A DNA stretch of 64,000 bases. Source: Paractinoplanes ferrugineus (lineage in GTDB: Bacteria; Actinomycetota; Actinomycetes; Mycobacteriales; Micromonosporaceae). Positions 8,589 to 17,267 of the stretch are shown here, in pieces. The translations under genes were made by a program, and so were the position numbers. The notes under the pieces were generated by a model that was given only the letters and a program-made list of their open reading frames with translations, searched no databases and had not been told where the DNA came from. Where the stretch lies: positions 124,001 through 188,000 of the forward strand of contig NZ_BOMM01000003.1 in assembly GCF_016862195.1 (NCBI RefSeq). Direction: 5' to 3'. The stretch's first letter is position 1; the number at the start of each line of letters is the position of its first letter.

Positions 8589-11500
8589 GTGACCTACGTC
8601 GAGACCCGGATGAACGTCTGGGAAGCCCTGGCCGGGCGCGCACCGGGGGAACCCGGTGGCCCTGCCGACCCCGGACTCTGGGGCGCAGTCGTCGACCGGC
8701 TCAACCCGGTCCGCGCGCGCCCGGTGCTGCGTGCCGGCATCGAGGCCGTGCAACTGACCTCGGCGCGCGGCGAGGCGTACATCATGTTGCGCTCGCCCGA
8801 CGGCGCCACCCGGGCCGGATACCTTCGCCTCACGCCCGAGGAGTGGCAGCTCGCGGTGCTGATGGACGGCGAGAACACGGTGGCCCGGCTGGTCGCCGAG
8901 TTCGCCCGCATCGCCGGCCGGCTCGCCCCCGATCAGGTCCGCCGGGTCGTCGCCGACCTGGCCGGCAACCGCATGCTCGACGAACTGCCGATGGACGCGT
9001 TCCGCCCGGTCGAGGAGGCTCGGCGCCGGCCGCTGCCGGAGCGCGTCGGCAACGGCATGCTCGCTGCCGCCCGGGGCCGGCGCATGCTCGTCTTCGACGT
9101 CGACGGTCTGATCACCGGGCTCTACCGGGCCGGCGGCAAGGTCTTCTTCAGCACCGCCGCGTTCGTGCTCACCGGCTTGCTGGCGGCCGTCGGTCTCGGC
9201 CTGTTCGTGACCACCTGGGCGCGGGGCAGCCGCTCGCTGTTCCTGGCCGGCGACTCCTACCTGCTGGGCGCGGTCGTGCTGGTGGTGCTCAACGGCCTCG
9301 TGCTGGCCACCCACGAGCTCGCCCGGGCGCTGGCCACCAAGGCCGCCGGTCGTGAGGTGCCGGCCGCCGGCCTGCTCGTCTACTTCGGCATCCCGTCGTT
9401 GTTCGTCGACACCACCGACGTGTGGATGGCCGGGCGCCGCGCCCGGATGCTGGTGGCCGCGGCCGGACCGGGCAGCGCGCTGCTGCTGGGCGGCCTGATC
9501 CAGCTCGGTGGTCTGGCCGTGCCGGCTCTCGGCGGGCTCGCCTTCAAGCTCGCCTTTCTGTGGTACCTGAACGCCTTCTTCCAGCTCAGCCCGTTCCTGC
9601 CGCTCGACGGGCAGTACCTGCTGATGGACTGGCTCGAGATCCCGCAGCTGCGCGCCCGTGGTCTCGCCTGGGTCAGTGCCCGGTTGCGGGGCCGCCCACC
9701 GCGCTGGTCGGCGCTCGACCGCGAGGGCCGCCTCGTCGCGCTCTACGGCATCGTGTCGGTGGCCTGGCTGGCGCTTGCCGGCGTGCTGGCCTTCCGGATC
9801 TGCGAGGACCGGATCTCCGGCCTGGCCACCGGGCTGTGGCAGGCCGGGCTGCTCGGCGGCCTGCTGCTGGTGCTTGTCGTCCTCGGCCTCGGCGCCCCCG
9901 CCGTCTTCTTCCTGCTCGGCCGGCTGACCCGGCGGTGGCGCCGCTCCCGGCAGAAGCGGGCGGAGAACGACCGCGAGGCCGACAACCCCCGCCGGCTGGC
10001 CGCGCTGCGCGCCTCCGAACTGGGCGGCCTGCCCGAGCCGGCGTTGCAGGGACTGGCCGCGCGCGCCCGCTGGGAGCATCCGTCCACCGGCCGGCCGCTG
10101 ATCCTGGCCGGCACCTCGCAGTCAGCTGTCTATGTGGTCGTCGAGGGCGGGCTGGCCGCCCGTAAGCCCGGCGATCCGCCCGGCACGGTCCGCCACCACG
10201 TCGGTCCCGGCGGCGTCGTCGGCCTGGTCAACGCGCTCACCGGGCGGTCCACTCAGCTCGACTGGTACACCGCCGGCACGACCCTGCTCTACATCCCGAG
10301 CGCCACCGTGGCGACCGTGGTCGGCCCGCTGCCCGGGCCGCCGCCGCAGGACCGCGCCGAGGCCGAGTCGCTGTTCGCCGACACGCCCGCGCTGTCCGGT
10401 CTCGCCGTCGACCAGCGCCTCGCCCTGATCGCCTCGGCGCACCCGGTCGACCTGGAGGCCGGTGCGCCGGTCATCCTGCCCGGTCCCACCCACGCGGTTG
10501 TCGTCGAGTCGGGCGTGATCGCCATGGCCGACGGCACCGAACTGCGCCGGGGCACGCTTGTCGGCCCGGTCGGCGACGGCAGCCCGGGAATGGTGGCGCA
10601 GACCCTCACGCCCGTACGTCTCTGGATCCTGCCCGATGCTTCCGACCTGCCCCCGCTCGTCGGTGCCAGCCATCGGCCCGGCTCGCCGATGCCGTTGGTG
10701 GCGGTGAACGGTGGAGTCCGGCCCGGCGCGCCGGCGCCCGACGCGTACCCTCCGCTCGCGCTTCCGCCCGGCCCGCCGGAGGGTCCCGACGACCAGTCGA
10801 TCGACCGCCGTTTCGAGGGTCGTCTGTGGTGGTTCACCGTGCTGCTGCTGGTGCTCGCCCTCGTGCTCACCGTGCTCAGCTTCCGGCCCGGCCCGGCCTG
10901 GGCCGAGATGCCCCGCGATCAGGTGCTGATCACCGTCGACCAGGGGCGCGCGACGGCCCAGGCACCCGGCGACAGTCCGGTGACGGTGGAACCGGGCGAC
11001 GAGCGCTATGTCGGCAGCAGCACCGAGGTCGACGTGCCGACCCAGTCGACGGCCCGCCTCACGTTCCCCGGCGGCGGTGTCACGGTGCTGTGCGCCGGCT
11101 CGCGCATCATGATCGCCGGCCTGTCCGTCGACGGCGGCCGGCACCAGACCCCGCGCGGCAAGGTCACTCTGCAGGCCGGCCGGGTGCTGGCCGACACCGC
11201 CGGCACGAGCGGCGCGTTCAACCCGCTCGCGCTCAGTGTGACCCGGCCCGACGGGACCGTGACCAACAAGGGCGCCGCTTGGTACTCGGTCGACACCAGC
11301 ACGGTCGCGGTCTCGACCGGCACGGTGTCCGCCGCCGGGAAGTCCACCGACGGCACCGGCGCGAAACTGACCTGCGGCGACGGCATCGAGATCACTCCGC
11401 CGTCGGAGGAGCAATCGGCGCCGCCGAGCGAGGAGCCGGCGCCGAGCGAGTCGGCGACCGAGGGCCCGTCGGCGAGCGTCGCCCCGGCCGTGAGTGCCAC

Positions 11501-11756
11501 CAGCGCCACGGCCGCTCCGACGACTCCGGAGGACGACTCCAACAATTCGACCACCCGGCCGACCCGGGCCACCACGACCCGGCCGCCGACGACGACGCGG
11601 CCGACCGTCCCCAAGCCGCCCGCGACCACCGCGACCAGCAAACCGGCGACGACCACGCCGCCGGCCAACCCCCCGCCCACCACGCCCGCCCCGGACCCGA
11701 CCCAGACGACGTCGACCCCGTCGAATTCCGCGGTACAGGGAAGCCCCGACAACTAG
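8589..11756 (+). CDS. Multidomain membrane protein: M50-like (degenerate), cyclic-nucleotide-binding-like and FecR-like regions
   Basis: 1055 aa. Residues about 40-140 resemble the PqqD-like winged-helix entry of putative peptide zinc metalloproteases (YLRLTPEEWQLAVLMDGENTV). Next is a multi-TM M50-like core with HELAR at 242-246 and FLPLDG ending near D340. The first motif should be HExxH; the second His is Arg here, so zinc hydrolysis is doubtful. A cytoplasmic region (about 450-720) has repeated CAP-like beta-roll segments (VYVVVEGGLAARK, HAVVVESGVIAMADG). A TM near 747-766 leads to an external FecR-like domain (about 775-890) and a Thr/Pro/Ser tail. GTG 8589 is chosen for the preceding GGGAGAGG; GTG 8568 is in frame. 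Role unknown: sensing or scaffold is inference. Confidence 0.75.
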   Translation: MTYVETRMNVWEALAGRAPGEPGGPADPGLWGAVVDRLNPVRARPVLRAGIEAVQLTSARGEAYIMLRSPDGATRAGYLRLTPEEWQLAVLMDGENTVARLVAEFARIAGRLAPDQVRRVVADLAGNRMLDELPMDAFRPVEEARRRPLPERVGNGMLAAARGRRMLVFDVDGLITGLYRAGGKVFFSTAAFVLTGLLAAVGLGLFVTTWARGSRSLFLAGDSYLLGAVVLVVLNGLVLATHELARALATKAAGREVPAAGLLVYFGIPSLFVDTTDVWMAGRRARMLVAAAGPGSALLLGGLIQLGGLAVPALGGLAFKLAFLWYLNAFFQLSPFLPLDGQYLLMDWLEIPQLRARGLAWVSARLRGRPPRWSALDREGRLVALYGIVSVAWLALAGVLAFRICEDRISGLATGLWQAGLLGGLLLVLVVLGLGAPAVFFLLGRLTRRWRRSRQKRAENDREADNPRRLAALRASELGGLPEPALQGLAARARWEHPSTGRPLILAGTSQSAVYVVVEGGLAARKPGDPPGTVRHHVGPGGVVGLVNALTGRSTQLDWYTAGTTLLYIPSATVATVVGPLPGPPPQDRAEAESLFADTPALSGLAVDQRLALIASAHPVDLEAGAPVILPGPTHAVVVESGVIAMADGTELRRGTLVGPVGDGSPGMVAQTLTPVRLWILPDASDLPPLVGASHRPGSPMPLVAVNGGVRPGAPAPDAYPPLALPPGPPEGPDDQSIDRRFEGRLWWFTVLLLVLALVLTVLSFRPGPAWAEMPRDQVLITVDQGRATAQAPGDSPVTVEPGDERYVGSSTEVDVPTQSTARLTFPGGGVTVLCAGSRIMIAGLSVDGGRHQTPRGKVTLQAGRVLADTAGTSGAFNPLALSVTRPDGTVTNKGAAWYSVDTSTVAVSTGTVSAAGKSTDGTGAKLTCGDGIEITPPSEEQSAPPSEEPAPSESATEGPSASVAPAVSATSATAAPTTPEDDSNNSTTRPTRATTTRPPTTTRPTVPKPPATTATSKPATTTPPANPPPTTPAPDPTQTTSTPSNSAVQGSPDN

Positions 11757-11787
11757 GTAAGGTCAGACGCATCGGAAAGGGGAGCCG

Positions 11788-12003
11788 ATGCTCTGCTGGT
11801 TCTGTGCCGAGGCCGCCCGCGGAAGTTGCCGCTTCTGCGGGCGCGCCGTCTGTCCCGATCACGCCCGGTTCGGGCCGTTCATCCTCCAGGTGAACCGATC
11901 CGAGACCCGGCAACGGGTGGAGGCGCTGGTGGTGGAGGACGCGGTCCAATGCGGCACCTGCCGGCCCCGACCACACCCGGTGGCGATGCCCGAACTGGAC
12001 TGA
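11788..12003 (+). CDS. Small Cys-rich, probably zinc-binding protein
   Basis: 71 aa, no recognised name. Cys pairs at C3/C6 (CWFC), C14/C17 (CRFC), C22 with H25 (CPDH) and C55/C58 (CGTC) could bind two metal ions, as in treble-clef or B-box-type zinc folds. There is no signal peptide or TM, so it should be cytoplasmic. A good ribosome site (GGAAAGGGG) precedes the ATG. It sits 31 bases after the M50/CAP/FecR-like gene and 18 bases before the EF-hand gene, same strand, suggesting one transcript. Confidence 0.75.
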   Translation: MLCWFCAEAARGSCRFCGRAVCPDHARFGPFILQVNRSETRQRVEALVVEDAVQCGTCRPRPHPVAMPELD

Positions 12004-12021
12004 AAGCCGTACCGTGCAGGG

Positions 12022-12492
12022 ATGACGCAGCAGGACGGCAACGACGACCTCGGCGGGTGGTCGGAGTTCGGGATGGCCGCCGGCAAGGCGCTGGGCGGCC
12101 GGTCCGGCCTCGGCGACCGCCCCGATCTCGACGGCCTGCCGGCGGTGCGGCAGGGCCTGGGCGACGCGCCGACGATCGGTCTCGACGAGGCGGTGCGGCA
12201 CGTGACCGCCCGGGTCGTCGCGCCCGAGGGTTACCACAATCGGGTCGACGCCGACGGCGACGGCCACTTCGACAAGGCGACCTATTCCGGTGACGGACAC
12301 GGCGGCGCCGAGATCCGGGTCGATCTCGACGGGGACGGCCGCGCCGATTTCATCGGCCACGACACCGATCTCGACAACCGGGTCGACTTCGCCGAGTACG
12401 ACAAGAACCACGACAGCGTCTTCGAGAAGCGAATGTTCGACGACGACGGCGACGGCTATCTGGACCGTACGGAGTTCGAGCACGGCAGCTGA
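12022..12492 (+). CDS. EF-hand-type calcium-binding protein
   Basis: 156 aa without signal peptide. The C-terminal half carries four DxDxDG-type loops: 76-87 (DADGDGHFDKAT), 101-112 (DLDGDGRADFIG), 114-125 (DTDLDNRVDFAE) and 140-151 (DDDGDGYLDRTE). The last two have the canonical Glu at position 12; the first two do not. A fifth Asp/Asn-rich stretch (127-138) is weaker. The N-terminal 70 residues are not recognised. Actinobacterial proteins of this layout are thought to buffer or sense calcium inside the cell. It follows the Cys-rich protein gene by 18 bases. Confidence 0.8.
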   Translation: MTQQDGNDDLGGWSEFGMAAGKALGGRSGLGDRPDLDGLPAVRQGLGDAPTIGLDEAVRHVTARVVAPEGYHNRVDADGDGHFDKATYSGDGHGGAEIRVDLDGDGRADFIGHDTDLDNRVDFAEYDKNHDSVFEKRMFDDDGDGYLDRTEFEHGS

Positions 12493-12496
12493 ACTC

Positions 12497-12532
12497 TTTA
12501 CAACTACAGTTAATAATCCTAATAATTAGCCA
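12497..12532 (+). promoter_or_regulatory. Promoter of chitinase gene 1 with block shared with chitinase gene 2
   Basis: TTTACA (12497-12502), 17-bp spacer, TAATAA (12520-12525). The predicted start of transcription falls on the ATG at 12532, and no ribosome site exists, so the mRNA would be leaderless. The spacer and -10 contain GTTAATAATCCTAA, which matches GTTAACAGTCCTAA before chitinase gene 2. This suggests a common regulator or promoter class. Confidence 0.5.
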
Positions 12533-13935
12533 TGCGTCGATCGATGACCATCGCCATGGCTGCCGTGCTCGCCGCGGGCGGCGTCCCCATCTACCTCGCC
12601 TCGACCGCGAGCGCCGCCACCGCGTGCGCGCCCGCATGGAGCGCCACCCAGGTCTATGTCGGTGGCAACTCCGCTTCGCAGAACGGCCACAACTACGCGG
12701 CCAAGTGGTGGACCCAGAACGAGTCCCCGGCCACCCACTCCGGCCAGTGGGACGTGTGGGCGGACAGCGGGGTGTGCGGCGGCACGACCCCGCCGACCAC
12801 GCCACCCGCCACGGCACCGACCACTCCACCCACCCCGCCGACCACTCCACCCACCACCCCGCCGACCACGCCACCGACGACTCCGCCGACCAGCTCCCCG
12901 GTCAGCGGCATCCCGAAGCACGCGCTCATCGGCTACCTGCACGCCAGCTTCGCCAACGGCTCCGGCTACCTGCGCATGGCCGACGTACCGGCTGACTGGG
13001 ACGTCATCAACCTGGCGTTCGGCGAGCCGACCAGCGCCACCTCCGGGGACATCCGGTTCACCCTCTGCCCGGCGACCGAGTGCCCCGGCGTCGAGTCGGA
13101 AGCCGACTTCATCGCCGCCATCCGGGCCAAGCGCGCGGCCGGCAAGAAGGTGCTGCTCTCCATCGGCGGGGCCAACGGCCAGGTGCAACTGACCACCACC
13201 GCGGCCCGGGACAAGTTCGTCAGCTCGGTGAGCGCGATCGTCGACAGGTACGGCCTGGACGGCGTGGACGTCGACTTCGAGGGCCACTCGCTGTCCCTGA
13301 ACACCGGCGACACCGACTTCAAGAACCCGACCACGCCGGTGATCGTCAACCTGATCGGCGCGCTGAAGTCGCTGACGGCCCGGTACGGCGCCAACTTCGT
13401 GCTGACCATGGCGCCGGAGACGTTCTTCGTCCAGCTCGGCTACCAGTACTACGGTTCCGGACCGTGGGGCGGCCAGGACCCGCGGGCCGGCTCGTACCTC
13501 CCGGTCATCTACGCCCTGCGTAACGACCTGACGATCCTGCACGTCCAGGACTACAACTCGGGTTCGATCATGGGCCTGGACAACCAGTACCACTCGATGG
13601 GTGGAGCCGACTTCCACATCGCGATGACCGACATGCTGCTGGCCGGCTTCCCGGTGGCCGGCAACACGGCGAACGTCTTCCCGGCCCTGCGCGAGGACCA
13701 GGTCGCGTTCGGCGCCCCCAGCTCGGTGAGCGCCGGCAACGGCTACATCGCCCCGGCGGCCGTCCAGCAGGCGGTCGGTTGCCTGGTGAACGGGTCGAAC
13801 TGCGGCGGCTACCCGGTGCGCAGCGGCCCCAACCCGAACTTGCGGGGGCTGATGACCTGGAGCATCAACTGGGACAAGTTCTACAGCTGGGAGTTCCAGA
13901 ACCAGAACGGCAAGTACGTCAAAGCACTGCCGTAA
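12532..13935 (+). CDS. Secreted GH18 chitinase with N-terminal CBM5/12-type chitin-binding module (chitinase 1)
   Basis: 467 aa exochitinolytic enzyme acting outside the cell. Signal peptide 1-28 (cleavage near TASA-A), chitin-binding module about 29-82 (VYVGGNSAS, KWWTQNESP, GQWDVW), Thr/Pro linker about 83-122, GH18 barrel about 124-467. The catalytic motif is DGVDVDFE (D243, D246, D248, acid E250), with VLTMAPE and MTWSINWD as barrel landmarks. No ribosome site precedes the ATG; a leaderless start is likely. The binding module is nearly identical to those of the two chitinases at 31-33.5 kb. No DasR-type palindrome is visible upstream. Chitin is the expected substrate. Confidence 0.93.
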   Translation: MRRSMTIAMAAVLAAGGVPIYLASTASAATACAPAWSATQVYVGGNSASQNGHNYAAKWWTQNESPATHSGQWDVWADSGVCGGTTPPTTPPATAPTTPPTPPTTPPTTPPTTPPTTPPTSSPVSGIPKHALIGYLHASFANGSGYLRMADVPADWDVINLAFGEPTSATSGDIRFTLCPATECPGVESEADFIAAIRAKRAAGKKVLLSIGGANGQVQLTTTAARDKFVSSVSAIVDRYGLDGVDVDFEGHSLSLNTGDTDFKNPTTPVIVNLIGALKSLTARYGANFVLTMAPETFFVQLGYQYYGSGPWGGQDPRAGSYLPVIYALRNDLTILHVQDYNSGSIMGLDNQYHSMGGADFHIAMTDMLLAGFPVAGNTANVFPALREDQVAFGAPSSVSAGNGYIAPAAVQQAVGCLVNGSNCGGYPVRSGPNPNLRGLMTWSINWDKFYSWEFQNQNGKYVKALP

Positions 13936-13956
13936 CCCCGTTCGGCCGGCCTGCGG

Positions 13957-15276
13957 CTAAGCGGCGATCACGTTGTGCAGAGCCACCCGGTGGGTGTCCG
14001 GGTCGGACCACGACCAGTTCGGGTGGGCCCGGTTCGTCAGCAGCACGACGACCATCTGACGAGCCGGGACCACCAGCAACGACGTACCGGTGAAGCCGGT
14101 GTGCCCGAAAGCGGTGGCCGATGCCAGCTTGCCCATGAACCAGGGCTGGTTCATCTCGACGCCGAGGCCATGGTCGGCGGAGCGGCCCGGCCGCTCGGCG
14201 TCGATCGCCTTCTTGCCCTTGTTGACGTCGGTCAGCATCTTCTTGACCGTGGCCGCCGACAGGATGCGCTGGCCCCGGTAGGTGCCGCCGTCGAGCAGCA
14301 TCTGGCCGATCACCGCGACGTCGGCGGCGGTGCCGAAGACGCCGGCGTGGCCCGCCACCCCGCCGAGGGCGTTGCACACGTCGTCGTGGACGGTGCCGCG
14401 CAGCAGGCCGCGGGAGGTGCGGGCGTCGGTGGCGACCAGGCGCTGCTTGTCGCGCACCCACTTCAGGGGCTGGAAACCGGTGTCCGGCAGGCCGAGCGGC
14501 GTGAGCAGGTTGTCGCGCAGCGCCTTGTCCAGGGTCTTGCCGGTGAATTTCTCGACGAGGCGGCCCAGCACCATCAGCCCGGTGCTCGAATAGCGGAAGA
14601 CGGTGCCGGGCACCCCACCTTTGACCAGCGGGGTCTTCATCACCGACGTCCAGCGGGCGGTGTTGGTGGTCAGGCCGGTCACCTTGGCGCCGACCGGCAG
14701 CGCGCTGGTGTGGGCCAGCAGCATCGCCACCGTGATCTTCTCTTTGCCGGCGCCGGTGAAGTCGGGCAGGTAGTCGCGCACGGGTGCGTCGAGTGCGATC
14801 TTGCCCTGGTCGACCAGCTGCAGGGTGAGGATCGCGGTGTAGACCTTGGTGAGCGAGGCCAGGTCGAAGATCGAGTCCTTGCGCATGGTGACGCGCTTGG
14901 CGGCGGCCAGCTCCACCGGACCGGCACCGTAGCGCAGCGCGTGCCCGACGGCCGTGGTCAGCCGGGTGGTACCACCCTGCATGACCAGGGCGACCGCTCC
15001 GGCGTACCCGGGGTGCTGGGGGTTGTCCTTGGTTGGTTTGAGGTATTTGGTGAGGATTTCCTGGACCTTGCCGGCATAGGACGGCCCGGCCGCGAGGGCG
15101 GACGTGGCCGGCGCGGACTGGGCAGGGGCGGCGGCGGACGCCGGGGCGGCGCCCGACGGCCCGGCGGAGGCGCCCGGCTCGGTCCAGGTGCCGGCGGAAC
15201 CCGACGAGGCCCGGCCGCAACCGGCGAGCCCGGCGGCCAGACCGGCGGCCAATATCGCGCGGCGCGGAAGAGTCAC
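13957..15276 (-). CDS. Lipoprotein serine hydrolase of the beta-lactamase/penicillin-binding class C family
   Basis: 439 aa. Lipobox LAGC with lipidated C20, then an Ala/Pro/Ser linker to about residue 65. The class C-like fold has S141-L-T-K144 (SxxK) in FDLASLTKVYT, YSS in VFRYSSTGLM, and HTG in FGHTGFTG near the C-terminus. Likely an outer-surface esterase, D,D-peptidase or peptidoglycan-related hydrolase; true beta-lactamase activity cannot be assumed. GTG 15276 is chosen because it gives a clean signal peptide; an in-frame ATG at 15339 would leave only 6 bases to the divergent patatin gene. Converges on chitinase 1 with 21 bases between stops. Confidence 0.85.
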   Translation of the reverse strand: MTLPRRAILAAGLAAGLAGCGRASSGSAGTWTEPGASAGPSGAAPASAAAPAQSAPATSALAAGPSYAGKVQEILTKYLKPTKDNPQHPGYAGAVALVMQGGTTRLTTAVGHALRYGAGPVELAAAKRVTMRKDSIFDLASLTKVYTAILTLQLVDQGKIALDAPVRDYLPDFTGAGKEKITVAMLLAHTSALPVGAKVTGLTTNTARWTSVMKTPLVKGGVPGTVFRYSSTGLMVLGRLVEKFTGKTLDKALRDNLLTPLGLPDTGFQPLKWVRDKQRLVATDARTSRGLLRGTVHDDVCNALGGVAGHAGVFGTAADVAVIGQMLLDGGTYRGQRILSAATVKKMLTDVNKGKKAIDAERPGRSADHGLGVEMNQPWFMGKLASATAFGHTGFTGTSLLVVPARQMVVVLLTNRAHPNWSWSDPDTHRVALHNVIAA

Positions 15277-15345
15277 GGCGACGATGATGACACGATCGTC
15301 GGCCGTGCGCAGGTGGCGAGCAGAGCGAAGTGACACCATGGCGGC

Positions 15346-16197
15346 ATGGTCGACGGTTCGGTGGCGTTCGTTCTCGGTGGTGGCGGTGTTCTCGGAGCGG
15401 TCGAGGTGGGGATGCTTCGGGCACTCTTCCGAGCCGGCTTCCGGCCCGACGTGGTGGTCGGTACGTCGATCGGTGCGGTGAACGGTGCGCTGGTCGCGGC
15501 CGACCCGAGCGAGTCGGTCACCGACCGGCTGGTGCGGCTCTGGACGTCACCCGAGGCAGCCGCGGTCTACGGCGATTCGATCGGCCGGCAGGTGCGCCGA
15601 TTCGCGGCCCGGACCCACCTGCATTCGCCGATGCCGCTGCGTCGCCTGCTCGAGAGCGAGCTGGGTGAGCACACCACGTTCGCCGACCTGAAGACTCCGT
15701 TCCACTGCTGCGCGGCCAGCATCGAGCGGGCCGCCGAGCACTGGTTCGACAGCGGACCGCTGGTCGATGCGGTGCTCGCCTCGTCGGCGGTGCCGGGCCT
15801 GCTGCCCCCGATGGAGATTTCCGGCGAGCACTATGTGGACGGTGGCATCGTCAACTCGATCCCGATCGGCGAGGCCGTCCGGCTCGGTGCCAAACTGATC
15901 TTCGTGCTCCAGGTGGGGCGGGTCGAGCGCCCGCTCAGCGTGCCCCGCCGGCCGTGGGAGGTGGCCCAGGTGGCGTTCGAGATCGCCCGCCGGCACCGGT
16001 TCGCTCGCGAGATCGCCTCGCTGCCCGACGATGTGCGCGTGCATGTTCTGCCGAGCGGCGGCGGTGAGGGTCGCGACGACTCGCCCTGGGCCTACCGCGA
16101 CATGGCTGCGGTCGGCCGTCGCATCAGCCGCGCCTACACCGCGTCCCGGCGCTACCTGGCGGCCAATGTGCACCCGTTGCCGGACAGCGGTAACTGA
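15346..16197 (+). CDS. Patatin-like phospholipase (RssA-type)
   Basis: 283 aa lipid acyl hydrolase. Oxyanion loop GGGGVLG (residues 11-17), nucleophile elbow GTSIG with S41, catalytic Asp in DGG (D165), so the Ser-Asp dyad is complete. No signal peptide. Its stop overlaps the start of the following acyltransferase gene (TGATG), so the two are co-translated. Together they could remove and re-add acyl chains on membrane lipids; this coupling is an inference. The ATG was preferred because the divergent lipoprotein gene lies upstream. Confidence 0.88.
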   Translation: MVDGSVAFVLGGGGVLGAVEVGMLRALFRAGFRPDVVVGTSIGAVNGALVAADPSESVTDRLVRLWTSPEAAAVYGDSIGRQVRRFAARTHLHSPMPLRRLLESELGEHTTFADLKTPFHCCAASIERAAEHWFDSGPLVDAVLASSAVPGLLPPMEISGEHYVDGGIVNSIPIGEAVRLGAKLIFVLQVGRVERPLSVPRRPWEVAQVAFEIARRHRFAREIASLPDDVRVHVLPSGGGEGRDDSPWAYRDMAAVGRRISRAYTASRRYLAANVHPLPDSGN

Positions 16198-17267
16198 TGC
16201 CCCCGGTCTGGATCCGGCGGCTGGTCTTCGGACCCGTGGTGGTGCTGCTCGCGATCGGACTGCTCACCACGCTCCCGGTCTGGCTGCTGCTCGCCCTGGT
16301 CGCGTCCCCGCTGGTGCCGGGCCATCTGCGGGTGCCGCGTCTGGTGCTGCTCTCGATCGTCTACGTGGTCTGGGACGCCGCCGCCCTGGTCGCGCTGGCC
16401 GCGATGTGGGTGGCGTCGGGCTTCGGGTGGAAGATCCGCAGCCCCGGCTTCCAGCGCGCCCACTACGTGCTGACCGGCAAGTTCCTGGGTGTGCTGTTCT
16501 GGGTCGCCCGCTGGTCGCTGCACCTGACAGTGGATGTGGTCGGCACCGACCCCGACATCGCGCTGCCCGGCCGCCCGGAGATCGTGGTGAGCCGGCATGC
16601 CGGCCCGGGTGACTCGTTCATCCTGATCCACGCCCTGGTCAACTGGTTCGACCGGGAACCGCGGATCGTGTTGAAGGCGGCCCTGCAGTGGGACCCGGCG
16701 GTCGACGTGCTGCTCAATCGGCTGCCGAGCCGGTTCATCACGCCGGGCCGGGCGGTGCCGGGGGCGAAGAGCCTGGAGGACGAGGTCGGCGAGCTCGCGA
16801 TCGGCCTGGACGAGAACGACGCGTTCGTGATCTTCCCGGAGGGCGGCAACTTCACGCCCAACCGCCGGATCAAGGGAATCGAGTGGCTGCGGTCGCGCGG
16901 GATGGCGGGGCTGGCCCGGCGGGCGGAGAAACTGCGCAACCTGCTGCCGCCGAAGCCCGGTGGCCTGTCGGCGGCGATCGACTCGGCCCCCGACGCGGGC
17001 GTGATCTTCGTGGCCCACACCGGGCTCGACCGGATGGTGTCGGTCGCCGACATGTGGCGCGAGCTACCGATGGACAAGCAGCTCATCATGCGGTTCTGGA
17101 GCGTCGAGCCGGAAGACGTTCCGGCCGACGAGCAGGAGCGCGTCGCCTGGCTCTACGACTGGTGGGCGCGGATCGACGCCTGGATCGAGGAGAACCGGCC
17201 GGCGGCCCGTCCGTTGTCCACGGACTGGACCGCCCGCCGGCGCAATCAGGAACCGAGCGAGTTGTAG
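16197..17267 (+). CDS. PlsC-type glycerophospholipid acyltransferase
   Basis: 356 aa with two to three N-terminal membrane segments (VVVLLAIGLLTTLPVWLLLAL, LVLLSIVYVVWDAAALVAL). HX4D motif H134-A-G-P-G-D139 and FPEGGNF (213-219) mark the acyltransferase core. It is longer than PlsC and resembles the actinobacterial 1-acyl-glycerol-3-phosphate acyltransferase branch with a C-terminal extension (about 280-356) of unknown role. Translationally coupled to the patatin gene. Its 3' end overlaps the convergent lipoprotein gene by 22 bases. Confidence 0.85.
   Translation: MPPVWIRRLVFGPVVVLLAIGLLTTLPVWLLLALVASPLVPGHLRVPRLVLLSIVYVVWDAAALVALAAMWVASGFGWKIRSPGFQRAHYVLTGKFLGVLFWVARWSLHLTVDVVGTDPDIALPGRPEIVVSRHAGPGDSFILIHALVNWFDREPRIVLKAALQWDPAVDVLLNRLPSRFITPGRAVPGAKSLEDEVGELAIGLDENDAFVIFPEGGNFTPNRRIKGIEWLRSRGMAGLARRAEKLRNLLPPKPGGLSAAIDSAPDAGVIFVAHTGLDRMVSVADMWRELPMDKQLIMRFWSVEPEDVPADEQERVAWLYDWWARIDAWIEENRPAARPLSTDWTARRRNQEPSEL

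Noticed and set aside
12785..12895. Repeated Pro/Thr codons that look like a repeat array
   Set aside because: They are in-frame linker codons of the chitinase gene and not CRISPR; no direct repeats with unique spacers exist.
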